From assembly GCA_947626185.1 (NCBI GenBank), contig CANQRD010000012.1, positions 1 to 40,057 on the forward strand: DNA of 40,057 nucleotides, written 5' to 3'. The position numbers and the translations under genes are program-made. Below the pieces are notes generated by a model. The model did no database searches. It was not told where the DNA came from and saw nothing but the letters and a program-made list of their open reading frames with translations. Shown here in pieces: positions 16,163 through 25,015 of this stretch (position 1 is its first letter; the number at the start of each line of letters is the position of its first letter). The DNA comes from an uncultured Flavobacterium sp. (GTDB taxonomy: Bacteria; Bacteroidota; Bacteroidia; Flavobacteriales; Flavobacteriaceae).

Positions 16163-17776
16163 TTATTTTTTTGCTTTAGCTAATTTTTCGGCTAATAATA
16201 AAGCATTGTAAGCGTTTACAAATTTTCCTGATGTAGAAATAGTTTGGAAGTTTCTTACTTCTTTTTCTGTACCAACAACAACGTCAAAGTTAACAGCTAC
16301 ACCAGAGTCCATAATTATTTTCTTAACTTCTGCAGCTGTAAATTGTGGGTAATAAGCTCTAATTAAAGCTGCAACACCTGCAACGTTTGGAGAAGCCATT
16401 GATGTTCCTTGTAAATACTCATAATTATTGTTAGGAACTGTTGCGTAAATTTTAACTCCAGGAGCAAAAACGTCTACATCATAATCACCGTAATTAGAGA
16501 ATCTTGCAACCATATTTTTCCCAAATTCTGGGTTTAATGCACCAACTACTAAAAAGTTATCTGCAACTTCAGGGCCCATTTTTACGTTGTCATTAGGATA
16601 ACGTTCTACACCGCCTTCAATGTTTAAGTCTTTTGCATCATTTCCTGCTGCAACTACAATAAGAACGTCCTTTTCTTGAGCGTAAACTATTGCATCGCGT
16701 ACCCATTGGCTATTTTCTTCATAGTATTTACCAAAACTACCGTTGATTACTTTTGCTCCGTTATCTGCAGCGTAGCGAATAGCTAAAGCGATATCTTTAT
16801 CATATTCGTCTCCATCAGGAACAGCTCTTAATGCCATAATTTCTACAACGTCAGATGCTACACCATCACCACCTAAATTATTATTTCTAGACTGAGCAAT
16901 AATTCCTGCAACGTGAGTTCCGTGTTTTGCTTCGTCTCTATCTGGACCTAATACGTTATTGTCGCCGTAAACTCTGTCGTTAATATTTGATGAATCGTCA
17001 CCAACTAATTCTCGTCCGTTATAATCAACGTTTAAATGGTATTTTAATTTACTTGCCCCATAGTTTTGGTAGCTTTCAATCCAAGATAATTCACGTCCGT
17101 TATTTAAAAGGGCACTAATTGCTTTTTGAGCACTAATGATGTCTTTAGGAGCGTCCTCTGCAATTGCATTAAGATCTTCAATAGTATATTCTTTTTTACC
17201 TAAATATTTTGCTAATTTTTCATTATCACGAGCGTATGCATTTGCTCTAAGTTGGATTTCTTTAGCTTCTTTAATTTCTTTTTCAAGTTCTTTCACTGCT
17301 CTTTTGTATTGTTCAGAGCCGTCATCACCTCTTCTAATAACACGAACCATTTCTAAATTTTCGTGTACAGATTTTCCTAAGAAATTCCATCCGTGAATAT
17401 CGTCTATATAACCATTATTGTCATCGTCAATACCATTACCAGCAATTTCTTTTGTATTTGTCCAGATGTGATTTTTTAAATCATCGTGATCAATTTCAAT
17501 TCCAGAGTCAATTACACCTACTACAACTTTATTTGGTAATGCTTTTCCCTTAAGCAATTCTGCATAAGCACGATCAACAGACATTCCAGGTACTGTATCA
17601 ATTACAATATCTAAATGGCTCCATCTTTTTAATTGATCTTCAGGTAATTTACTCACTCTTGTAGGTAAATTGTCTACATCTCCAATCGGTTTTTGTGTAA
17701 TTGCTTTCGATCCTCCGCAACTTGCCAAAGCAAATGCAAATGCCGCCGAAAGATAAATAGGTTTAATTAAACGCAT
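16163..17776 (-). CDS. Subtilisin-like serine protease (S8), predicted lipoprotein
   Basis: 537 residues. The lipoprotein signal has lipobox LASC with Cys20. The catalytic triad is complete: D90 in VVVGVIDSGIEIDH, H285 in HGTHVAG and S459 in GTSMASPNVAG. The loop GIDDDNNGYIDDIHGWNF (about 116-132), rich in aspartate, looks calcium-binding. An insertion of about 150 residues, partly charged helix, separates the Asp and His blocks, as is usual in Bacteroidota S8 proteins of this type. It is probably anchored facing the periplasm or the cell surface and degrades proteins. With the M1 peptidase downstream it may form a protein-scavenging pair, which is inference. Confidence 0.93.
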   Translation of the reverse strand: MRLIKPIYLSAAFAFALASCGGSKAITQKPIGDVDNLPTRVSKLPEDQLKRWSHLDIVIDTVPGMSVDRAYAELLKGKALPNKVVVGVIDSGIEIDHDDLKNHIWTNTKEIAGNGIDDDNNGYIDDIHGWNFLGKSVHENLEMVRVIRRGDDGSEQYKRAVKELEKEIKEAKEIQLRANAYARDNEKLAKYLGKKEYTIEDLNAIAEDAPKDIISAQKAISALLNNGRELSWIESYQNYGASKLKYHLNVDYNGRELVGDDSSNINDRVYGDNNVLGPDRDEAKHGTHVAGIIAQSRNNNLGGDGVASDVVEIMALRAVPDGDEYDKDIALAIRYAADNGAKVINGSFGKYYEENSQWVRDAIVYAQEKDVLIVVAAGNDAKDLNIEGGVERYPNDNVKMGPEVADNFLVVGALNPEFGKNMVARFSNYGDYDVDVFAPGVKIYATVPNNNYEYLQGTSMASPNVAGVAALIRAYYPQFTAAEVKKIIMDSGVAVNFDVVVGTEKEVRNFQTISTSGKFVNAYNALLLAEKLAKAKK

Positions 17777-17851
17777 TGTGTTTTGTATTTGTTTTCGATT
17801 TAAATTAGGTTAAAAATATTAATTAGTTTACGGTAAACAATCTGATTAACA

Positions 17852-18712
17852 TTAAATTAATATATCAGTACTGCTGAAGCGTTCTTTTAAACGAACACCT
17901 TTTTCTGTATGTTGCACCGTAATTATTTCGTTATGAGCATCGTGTTCTAAGAATAAAAGCCAATTTTCATCAGCTGCTTTATTTAAGAACTTTTCTTTTT
18001 CACTTAATGTTAACAATGGTCTTGTGTCATATCCCATCACGTATGGTAAAGGAAGATGACCAACTGTAGGTAATAAATCTGCCATAAAAGCAATTTTATT
18101 TCCTTTGTAATTGATGATCGGAAGCATTTGTTTTTCTGTATGTCCGTCAGCAAAAAAAATGTCAAATCCTAAAGGGGTTTCTGTCAAAATATCATTTGTT
18201 GGGGTATCTACAAAATGTAAAGCTCCACTTTCCTTGATAGGTAAAATATTTTCAGGTAAAAAAGAAGCTTTTTCTCTTGGGTTTGGCTTCACTGCCCAGT
18301 TCCAATGTTTTGCATTAGACCAATATTTTGCGTTTTTAAACGCATTTACATAACCAGTTTTATCTGTATTCCAATTTACAGCACCACCAACGTGATCAAA
18401 ATGAAGATGTGTTAGAAAAACATCTGTAATATCGTCTGGGTGAAATCCGTGTTGAGCTAATGATTTTTCAATACTGTGATCTCCCCACATAGAATAGTAG
18501 CCAAAAAATTTTTCGGACTGTTTATTGCCCATTCCAGTATCAATCAAAATTAATCGATTATTATCTTCAATTAACAATAAACGTGCGCCTAAATCAATAA
18601 GATTATTTGAATCTGCAGGATTTGTTTTATTCCAAATAACCTTTGGTACAACTCCAAACATTGCGCCTCCATCTAATTTAAAATTCCCACTTTCTATGCT
18701 ATATAATTTCAT
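17852..18712 (-). CDS. Metallo-beta-lactamase-fold hydrolase
   Basis: 286 residues. The MBL zinc signature THLHFDHVGG is present with H102, H104, D106 and H107, followed by later metal-ligand candidates (FFADGHTEKQM, FLEHDAHNE). There is no signal peptide, so it is probably cytoplasmic. The layout (HxHxDH, then a long segment with WNWAVKPNPREK) resembles the lactonase/hydrolase branch often labelled N-acyl-homoserine-lactonase-like, but substrate specificity in this superfamily cannot be read from sequence at this level. A degenerate promoter, GTAATTTG on the minus strand at 18741-18748, may serve it. It is divergent from sufA. Confidence 0.85.
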   Translation of the reverse strand: MKLYSIESGNFKLDGGAMFGVVPKVIWNKTNPADSNNLIDLGARLLLIEDNNRLILIDTGMGNKQSEKFFGYYSMWGDHSIEKSLAQHGFHPDDITDVFLTHLHFDHVGGAVNWNTDKTGYVNAFKNAKYWSNAKHWNWAVKPNPREKASFLPENILPIKESGALHFVDTPTNDILTETPLGFDIFFADGHTEKQMLPIINYKGNKIAFMADLLPTVGHLPLPYVMGYDTRPLLTLSEKEKFLNKAADENWLLFLEHDAHNEIITVQHTEKGVRLKERFSSTDILI

Positions 18713-19033
18713 AAATAATTGTTTATATTAAAGATGCATGCAAATTACTCTTTTTATTTTAAATCGCCAATCATGTATATATAGAAGAATTGAAGAAATA
18801 AATGTTTTTGCAATTGTTTTTTGAAAGGAAAAAACAAAAAAATAAGCGGTGTTAAAAAAGTACATTTTTTTAGCAAAAAAACAAAATGATGATGTAAAAA
18901 GGAACTTTTTAGTGTTATATATTGATTATCAGTGTTGTGAAAGTGATTAGGTAGTGGTTTTAATTGATCTTAGTATTAAAACTTCTAAACGTTATAAATA
19001 TGTTAGTTACTATTAGAAACCATTTTTTTATAA
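18713..19033. other. Divergent intergenic region between the MBL-fold gene and sufA
   Basis: AT-rich with A- and T-tracts and no coding frame. It must hold the divergent promoters; the sufA -7 element is at its right end. No recognisable regulator site (Fur- or IscR-like) was identified by eye. Confidence 0.5.
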
Positions 19034-19041
19034 TACCTTTG
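19034..19041 (+). promoter_or_regulatory. Promoter -7 element of the sufABCD operon
   Basis: TACCTTTG, a perfect TAnnTTTG match, 35 nt upstream of the sufA ATG. No clear -33 TTTG is visible. Confidence 0.65.
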
Positions 19042-19076
19042 TCAATCAATATAATTAATCTACTTAAAGAAAACGT

Positions 19077-19406
19077 ATGATAAAAGTTTCAGACATAGCA
19101 AGTAAGCGTGTGGCTCTTTTAATGGAGGATGAAGGTTTTGACGTAACAAAAGATTACGTTCGCGTAGGTGTTGAAAGTGGTGGATGCTCAGGATTGTCTT
19201 ATCAATTAAAATTTGATCATGATATTACAGAAAATGATAAAGTTTTTGAAGATAATGGAGTGAAAATTGCTGTAGACAAAAAGAGTTTCCTGTATTTAGT
19301 AGGAACAACTCTTCAGTATTCTGGAGGATTGAATGGAAAAGGCTTCCATTTTGACAATCCGAACGCAAGTAGAACTTGTGGTTGTGGAGAAAGTTTTTCT
19401 TTGTAA
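19077..19406 (+). CDS. sufA: A-type Fe-S carrier protein (SufA/IscA family)
   Basis: 109 residues, full length for HesB/IscA-type carriers. The three conserved cysteines are present: C37 in ESGGCSGLSY, and C101 and C103 in the C-terminal CGCGESF. It receives or stores Fe-S clusters made on SufBCD and passes them to target proteins in the cytoplasm. It heads the plus-strand suf arm; sufB begins 80 nt later after a small inverted repeat. Whether it should be called sufA or iscA is naming only; the suf context favours sufA. Confidence 0.92.
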   Translation: MIKVSDIASKRVALLMEDEGFDVTKDYVRVGVESGGCSGLSYQLKFDHDITENDKVFEDNGVKIAVDKKSFLYLVGTTLQYSGGLNGKGFHFDNPNASRTCGCGESFSL

Positions 19407-19413
19407 AAACTAC

Positions 19414-19432
19414 TAGAGAAAACTTTTCTCTA
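19414..19432 (+). other. Small inverted repeat between sufA and sufB
   Basis: Nine-base arms TAGAGAAAA and TTTTCTCTA around a single central C. There is no T-tract after it (A-rich instead), so it is a poor terminator. It could be an RNA-processing or attenuation site that sets sufA against sufBCD levels; this is weak inference. Confidence 0.35.
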
Positions 19433-19486
19433 AAAAAGTAAAGTCTAATGTAGAAGCAGGTAATAATTGCTTTTAAGTATTAATAT

Positions 19487-20935
19487 ATGAGCAAGTATAC
19501 AGAAGAAGATTTAAAAAAAGAATTAGAAAGCAAGGAGTATGAGTACGGATTTTATACTGATATAGAATCTGAAACTTTTCCTATTGGTTTGAATGAAGAT
19601 ATTATTCGAGCTATTTCTGCTAAAAAAGAAGAGCCAGAATGGATGACAGAATGGAGATTAGAAGCTTTTAGAATTTGGCAAGGAATGACAGAGCCAGAAT
19701 GGGCAAATGTACATTATGAAAAGCCAGATTTTCAGGCAATATCATATTATTCAGCGCCAAAAGGAACAGCAAAATACAATAGCTTAGATGAGGTAGATCC
19801 AGAACTTATTGAAACATTCAATAAACTAGGAATTTCTATTGATGAACAAAAAAGATTATCAGGAGTAGCTATGGATATTGTAATGGACTCTGTTTCTGTA
19901 GCAACTACATTTAAAGATACTTTAGCTGAAAAAGGAATTATTTTCTGTTCTATTTCGGAAGCTATTAGAGAATATCCAGAATTAGTAAAAAAATATTTAG
20001 GCACTGTAGTTCCGCAAAGCGATAACTTTTATGCAGCTTTAAACTCTGCCGTTTTCTCTGACGGATCGTTTTGTTATATTCCAAAAGGAGTACGTTGTCC
20101 TATGGAATTATCAACATATTTCCGTATTAACCAAGCAGGCACTGGACAGTTTGAGCGTACTTTAGTGGTAGCGGATGAAGGAAGTTATGTTTCTTACTTA
20201 GAAGGATGTACGGCGCCATCTAGGGACGAAAATCAATTGCATGCAGCTGTAGTAGAATTAATAGCATTAGATAATGCAGAAATTAAATATTCTACAGTAC
20301 AAAACTGGTTCCCTGGTAACAGCGAAGGTAAAGGTGGAGTTTATAACTTTGTTACTAAACGAGGTATTTGCGAAACAAATGCGAAGATTTCTTGGACACA
20401 GGTAGAAACTGGTTCTGCGGTAACATGGAAATATCCTTCTTGTATTTTGAAAGGAGATAACTCTATAGGAGAATTTTATTCGGTTGCTGTAACAAATAAT
20501 TTTCAGCAAGCAGATACAGGTACAAAAATGATTCACTTAGGTAAAAACACTAAGTCTACCATCATTTCTAAAGGTATTTCCGCAGGAAAATCTCAAAATA
20601 GTTACAGAGGATTAGTTCACGTAGGATCACGTGCTGAGAATGCGCGTAATTTTTCTCAATGTGATTCTCTATTAATGGGTAATGCTTGCGGTGCACACGC
20701 ATTCCCTTATATTGAAGCTAAGAATTCAACCACTCAGATTGAACACGAAGCAACAACGAGCAAGATTGGAGAAGATCAAATATTTTATTGTAATCAACGC
20801 GGAATTCCTACAGAAAAGGCAATTGCTTTAATTGTAAACGGATTCTCTAAAGAGGTATTAAATAAATTACCGATGGAATTTGCAGTTGAAGCACAAAAAT
20901 TACTTGAAATTTCATTAGAAGGAAGCGTAGGATAG
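19487..20935 (+). CDS. sufB: Fe-S cluster assembly scaffold SufB
   Basis: 482 residues, full length. SufB forms the SufBC2D scaffold on which Fe-S clusters are built in the cytoplasm. Family features include the N-terminal [24 protein letters not shown], the segment [31 protein letters not shown], and the C-terminal core with [15 protein letters not shown] strands, [25 protein letters not shown] and the [15 protein letters not shown] block with its conserved histidine and acidic residues. The beta-helix body is complete. sufC follows after 57 nt in the same direction. Confidence 0.96.
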   Translation: MSKYTEEDLKKELESKEYEYGFYTDIESETFPIGLNEDIIRAISAKKEEPEWMTEWRLEAFRIWQGMTEPEWANVHYEKPDFQAISYYSAPKGTAKYNSLDEVDPELIETFNKLGISIDEQKRLSGVAMDIVMDSVSVATTFKDTLAEKGIIFCSISEAIREYPELVKKYLGTVVPQSDNFYAALNSAVFSDGSFCYIPKGVRCPMELSTYFRINQAGTGQFERTLVVADEGSYVSYLEGCTAPSRDENQLHAAVVELIALDNAEIKYSTVQNWFPGNSEGKGGVYNFVTKRGICETNAKISWTQVETGSAVTWKYPSCILKGDNSIGEFYSVAVTNNFQQADTGTKMIHLGKNTKSTIISKGISAGKSQNSYRGLVHVGSRAENARNFSQCDSLLMGNACGAHAFPYIEAKNSTTQIEHEATTSKIGEDQIFYCNQRGIPTEKAIALIVNGFSKEVLNKLPMEFAVEAQKLLEISLEGSVG

Positions 20936-20992
20936 TAGTCTAGTTTTATAGAAAATTTCCCAATCATTACAAATTTTAAATAACGACGTTTT

Positions 20993-21739
20993 ATGTTACA
21001 GATAAAAAACCTACACGCAAGTGTTGATAATAAAGAAATATTAAAAGGAATTAACCTAGAAGTAAAAGCAGGAGAAGTACATGCAATCATGGGACCTAAC
21101 GGTGCTGGAAAAAGTACATTATCGTCTGTAATTGCTGGTAACGAAGCTTTTGAAGTTACAGAAGGAGAAATGTTATTAGTTGGAGAAGAATTAGCAGAAT
21201 TATCTCCAGAAGAAAGATCTCATAGAGGAATTTTTCTATCATTTCAATATCCTGTTGAAATTCCTGGTGTTTCAGTAACAAATTTCATTAAAACAGCAAT
21301 TAACGAGGCAAGAAAAGCAAAAGGCTTAGAAGAAATGCCTGCAAATGAGATGCTGAAAAAAATTAAAGAAAAGGCTGAATTATTAGAAATAGATCGTAAA
21401 TTTCTATCTCGTTCATTAAACCAAGGATTTTCTGGAGGAGAGAAAAAGCGTAACGAGATTTTTCAAATGGCTATGTTAGAGCCAAAAGTAGCTATTCTTG
21501 ACGAAACGGACTCAGGTTTAGATATTGATGCATTACGTATTGTTGCTAATGGAGTAAACAAGTTGAAAAACGAAAATAACGCAGTAGTTTTAATTACTCA
21601 CTACCAACGTTTACTAGATTATATCGTGCCAGATTTCGTACATGTTTTGATGGACGGTAAAATCGTAAAAACAGGAGGAAAGGAGCTGGCATTAGAATTA
21701 GAAGAAAGAGGATACGATTGGATTAAAGAATCTCTATAA
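20993..21739 (+). CDS. sufC: Fe-S cluster assembly ATPase SufC
   Basis: 248 residues, ABC-type ATPase. Walker A GPNGAGKST is at 34-42. The SufC-type signature is FSGGEKKRNEIFQMA, and Walker B is AILDETDSGLDIDAL; the D/E of SufC-type ABC proteins and the H-loop in ITHYQRLL are visible. It powers conformational change of the SufBCD scaffold. It lies between sufB and sufD, as expected. Confidence 0.97.
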   Translation: MLQIKNLHASVDNKEILKGINLEVKAGEVHAIMGPNGAGKSTLSSVIAGNEAFEVTEGEMLLVGEELAELSPEERSHRGIFLSFQYPVEIPGVSVTNFIKTAINEARKAKGLEEMPANEMLKKIKEKAELLEIDRKFLSRSLNQGFSGGEKKRNEIFQMAMLEPKVAILDETDSGLDIDALRIVANGVNKLKNENNAVVLITHYQRLLDYIVPDFVHVLMDGKIVKTGGKELALELEERGYDWIKESL

Positions 21740-21793
21740 GAGATTTTAATTATTCAAAACTATCTAATTTTTAATCTAATTTCAGAAATACAT

Positions 21794-23113
21794 ATGGAAC
21801 TTAAAGATAAATTAATAACGTCTTTTGTTGCTTTTGAACAACAGTTGCAAGGAGAACATGATACTTTGCACAATATTCGTTTGGAAGGATTAAAGACTTT
21901 CGAAAATAAAGGTTTTCCTACTAAAAGGGAAGAAGCTTGGAAATACACATCATTAAATTCTATTTTAAAGAACGATTTTTGTGTGTTGCCAAAAAGCAAA
22001 ATAGCAATTGATTATAAAGATGTAAAAGAATACTTTTTAGGTGATTCGGATACATATAAACTAGTTTTTATCAACGGAATTTTCAGCGCTCATTTATCTT
22101 CAACAACGCATGAAGGAATTGATGTATGCTTGTTGTCTTCTGCCTTAACAAAGCCAAAGTATAAAATGCTAATTGATGCGTATTACAATACTTGTGCTGA
22201 TAAAACAGATAGTTTAACAGCTTTAAATACAGCTTATGCTGTGGAGGGAGCTTTTGTCAATATTCCAAAAAGTAAAGTTGTTGAAAAACCAATAGAGATT
22301 ATTTACTTATCTACGATTGAAGATCAGGCTTTATTAGTACAACCGCGTAATTTAGTTATAGTTGGCGAAAATGCACATGTACAAATCTTGGAACGTCATC
22401 AAAGCGTGAGTGAATGTAGTGTATTTACTAATTCAGTAACTGAAATTTTTGCTGCAAAACGCGCTATTGTTGATTTCTATAAGTTTCAAAATGACTTAGA
22501 AACAGGTACATTAATAGATAATACTTTTATTAAGCAAAAACAAGAAAGTAGAGTTTCAATGCATACTTTTTCTTTTGGTGGAAAATTGACGAGAAATAAC
22601 CTTAATTTCTATCAAGAAGGAGAACGTGTTGATAGTACAATGAAGGGAATAACTTTGATTGGTGGAAAACAGCATGTAGATCATTATACATTAGTCTCTC
22701 ATGATCAACCCAACTGTGAGAGTTTTCAAGATTATAAAGGTTTGTATGACGATAATTCTACAGGTGTTTTCAATGGTAAAATTTATGTAGATAAAATTGC
22801 TCAAAAAACAGATGGTTTTCAGAAAAATAACAATATTTTGTTGTCAGACAAAGCGCAAGTATATGCTAAGCCACAATTAGAAATTTTTGCAGACGATGTT
22901 CGTTGTTCTCACGGTTGTACAATCGGTCAGTTAGATGGAGATGCAATGTTTTATTTAAGACAACGAGGAATTCCTGAGAAAGAAGCAAAAGCCTTATTGA
23001 TGTATGCATTTACAGATGGGGTAACTGAAAGTATTAGAATTCCTGAATTGAAATCTAAAGTAGCAGCGGTTATAGCTGAAAAGTTAGGTGTTACAATGGG
23101 TTTTGAAATTTAA
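21794..23113 (+). CDS. sufD: Fe-S cluster assembly protein SufD
   Basis: 439 residues. SufD is the SufB paralogue that completes the SufBC2D scaffold and is needed for iron delivery. Visible blocks are the N-terminal KREEAWKYTSLNSIL, the beta-helix core with VHVQILERH-like strands, the conserved DIDHYTLVSHDQPNCESFQDYKG-like region (HVDHYTLVSHDQPNC) and the end FADDVRCSHGCTIGQLDGDAMFYLRQRGI. An unusually strong terminator follows directly, so the sufS arm further right is not part of this transcript. Confidence 0.95.
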   Translation: MELKDKLITSFVAFEQQLQGEHDTLHNIRLEGLKTFENKGFPTKREEAWKYTSLNSILKNDFCVLPKSKIAIDYKDVKEYFLGDSDTYKLVFINGIFSAHLSSTTHEGIDVCLLSSALTKPKYKMLIDAYYNTCADKTDSLTALNTAYAVEGAFVNIPKSKVVEKPIEIIYLSTIEDQALLVQPRNLVIVGENAHVQILERHQSVSECSVFTNSVTEIFAAKRAIVDFYKFQNDLETGTLIDNTFIKQKQESRVSMHTFSFGGKLTRNNLNFYQEGERVDSTMKGITLIGGKQHVDHYTLVSHDQPNCESFQDYKGLYDDNSTGVFNGKIYVDKIAQKTDGFQKNNNILLSDKAQVYAKPQLEIFADDVRCSHGCTIGQLDGDAMFYLRQRGIPEKEAKALLMYAFTDGVTESIRIPELKSKVAAVIAEKLGVTMGFEI

Positions 23114-23130
23114 AAAATATAGATTTATAT

Positions 23131-23177
23131 AAAAAAATAGGCTAAGCGTTTTTTAAAGCGTTTAGCCTATTTTTTTA
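23131..23177. terminator. Strong bidirectional terminator between sufD and nrdA
   Basis: Arms built around ATAGGCTAAGCG (23137-23148) and CGTTTAGCCTAT (23159-23170), extended by flanking A and T runs, form a stem of about 18 bp with one G-U pair. T-tracts on both sides suit termination of sufD (plus) and nrdA (minus). Confidence 0.85.
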
Positions 23178-23293
23178 TTGTAAAAGATAAATCCTTATTT
23201 TTAATACAAAAGTGTCTTAAAGCGATTGAAATCGACAAAAAAACAGTGAAAATCTGTTTAGGATGTTCACTGTTTTGTAAGATTTAAATTTTA

Positions 23294-25000
23294 TTAAGAT
23301 TCGCAACTACTACAATTAACTAAGTTAGTTACCATTTCTTTTGATACACTCTGACTTCTTTGGTAATACAACGTTTTTACACCTAACTCCCAAGCCTCAA
23401 TCATTAAGCGATTTACTTCTTTAATTGGTAAGGAAGAAGGAATATTCAAGTTCAAGCTTTGTGATTGGTCAACGTATTTTTGACGAATGGCTGCTTGTTG
23501 AATAATTTCCAACTGGCTGATTTCTTTAAATGTTTTAAAAACAGCTTTTTCTTCTTCTGTTAAGCCTTCTAATTGCTGAACACTTCCACCAGAAAGCATA
23601 ATGTTTCTCCAAGTTTCTTCGTTGTCCATACCTTTTTCAGCTAAAAGTGCCGTTAGGTATTTATTTTTACGCATAAAGTTTCCTTTAGATAAACCAGCTT
23701 TATAATAATTACTGCTAAAAGGTTCAATTCCAGGAGAAGTTTGTCCTAAAATAGCAGAAGACGATGTTGTAGGTGCAATTGCCATTGTTGTCGTATTTCT
23801 TCTACCATATCCTTTTAAAATTTCTGGTTCGCCGTAAATACGAGCCAATTCTTGTGATGCTTTATCTGCTTTTGTACTAATGTTTTCAAATATTTTATTT
23901 GTTAACATTTTTGCTTCTAAGCCTTCAAAAGGAATCATATTTTTTTGTAGATAAGAATGCCATCCTAAAACACCTAAACCAAGCGCACGGTGTCTTTTAG
24001 CAAACTTGTTTGCAGAAGCTAAATAATAATTACCTTCTGTTTTTTCTATAAATTCTTGTAAAACAGCATCTAAGAAGAAAATAGCTAATTTTACAGCTTC
24101 TGTGTCTTTCCATTCGTCATACAATTCTAAGTTCATTGACGATAAACAACAAATGAATGATTCGTCATCTGTTGATGGCAACATAATTTCTGAACAAAGA
24201 TTACTTGCATTGATACGTAAGTTCAAGTCTTTGTATACTTGTGGTTTGTTGCTGTTTACATTGTCAGAGAAAAATAAATAAGGCATTCCTTTTTGCTGTC
24301 TGCTTTCAAGAACTTTTGCCCACAATTGTCTTTTTTCTTTATCTCCGTCTATCATTTCTTTCATCCAATAATCAGGAATATTTACCCCGAAGAATAAATT
24401 TTGAATTGGATTTCCGATGTTTTTTATATTTAAAAATTCTTCGCAATCTGGGTGATCGATGTCAAGATAGGCTGCAAAAGCTCCACGTCTTACTCCACCT
24501 TGTGAAATAGTATCCATTGCCGTATCAAATAATTTCATAAAGCTTACAGCTCCACTACTTTTACCATTGTCTGTTACGGCGCTTCCTCTTTCTCGTAAAT
24601 TACCAAAATAACCCGATGTACCACCACCAATTTTTGTTTGCATGATAACTTCTCCTAATTTATGCGTAATTCCTTCAATACTATCGGGAATATTTACGTT
24701 AAAACAAGAAATTGGCAATCCACGCTCAGTACCCATATTTGCCCAAATAGGAGAGCTTAAACTCATCCATCCGCGCTCAATCATTTCTTGGAAAGATTCT
24801 TTTAATTCGGGTTTAAATAAACGTTTTGCGGCAGCTGTTGTAATACGATCAATAGCGCCTTCAACAGTTTCGCCTTTTAATAAATAACCTCGGTTTAGAA
24901 TTTGCTCGCTTTCCGAGTTTTTCCACCAAAGTTTTTCTTGTAAATTGGTATTATCTATAGTTTCTAATGGTAGTTCAAGGTTTGTCATGGTCATGTGCAA
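23294..25000 (-). CDS. nrdA: Ribonucleoside-diphosphate reductase, alpha (catalytic) subunit
   Basis: 568 residues. Class I ribonucleotide reductase large subunit, which makes dNDPs from NDPs. Catalytic residues match the family: C99 in LPISCFN, N267/C269/E271 in NLCSEIMLP, C284 in FICCLSSMNL, and the C-terminal redox pair C563/C566 in NCSSCES. It starts with the core 10-stranded-barrel region almost at once: there is no N-terminal ATP-cone domain, which explains why it is about 200 residues shorter than E. coli NrdA. ATGs at residues 1, 3 and 5 are all possible starts. It follows nrdB by 15 nt, so they form one operon. Confidence 0.95.
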   Translation of the reverse strand: MHMTMTNLELPLETIDNTNLQEKLWWKNSESEQILNRGYLLKGETVEGAIDRITTAAAKRLFKPELKESFQEMIERGWMSLSSPIWANMGTERGLPISCFNVNIPDSIEGITHKLGEVIMQTKIGGGTSGYFGNLRERGSAVTDNGKSSGAVSFMKLFDTAMDTISQGGVRRGAFAAYLDIDHPDCEEFLNIKNIGNPIQNLFFGVNIPDYWMKEMIDGDKEKRQLWAKVLESRQQKGMPYLFFSDNVNSNKPQVYKDLNLRINASNLCSEIMLPSTDDESFICCLSSMNLELYDEWKDTEAVKLAIFFLDAVLQEFIEKTEGNYYLASANKFAKRHRALGLGVLGWHSYLQKNMIPFEGLEAKMLTNKIFENISTKADKASQELARIYGEPEILKGYGRRNTTTMAIAPTTSSSAILGQTSPGIEPFSSNYYKAGLSKGNFMRKNKYLTALLAEKGMDNEETWRNIMLSGGSVQQLEGLTEEEKAVFKTFKEISQLEIIQQAAIRQKYVDQSQSLNLNIPSSLPIKEVNRLMIEAWELGVKTLYYQRSQSVSKEMVTNLVNCSSCES

Positions 25001-25015
25001 TTTTTAGAGATTAAT

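Noticed and set aside
17826..17838. Short palindrome GTTTACGGTAAAC between the MBL and S8 genes
   Set aside because: Only 6-bp arms and no T-tract; could be chance in AT-rich DNA.
20267..20536. Minus-strand frames within sufB and sufC (also 20794-21090)
   Set aside because: Antisense to full-length, strongly conserved suf genes; no family resemblance.
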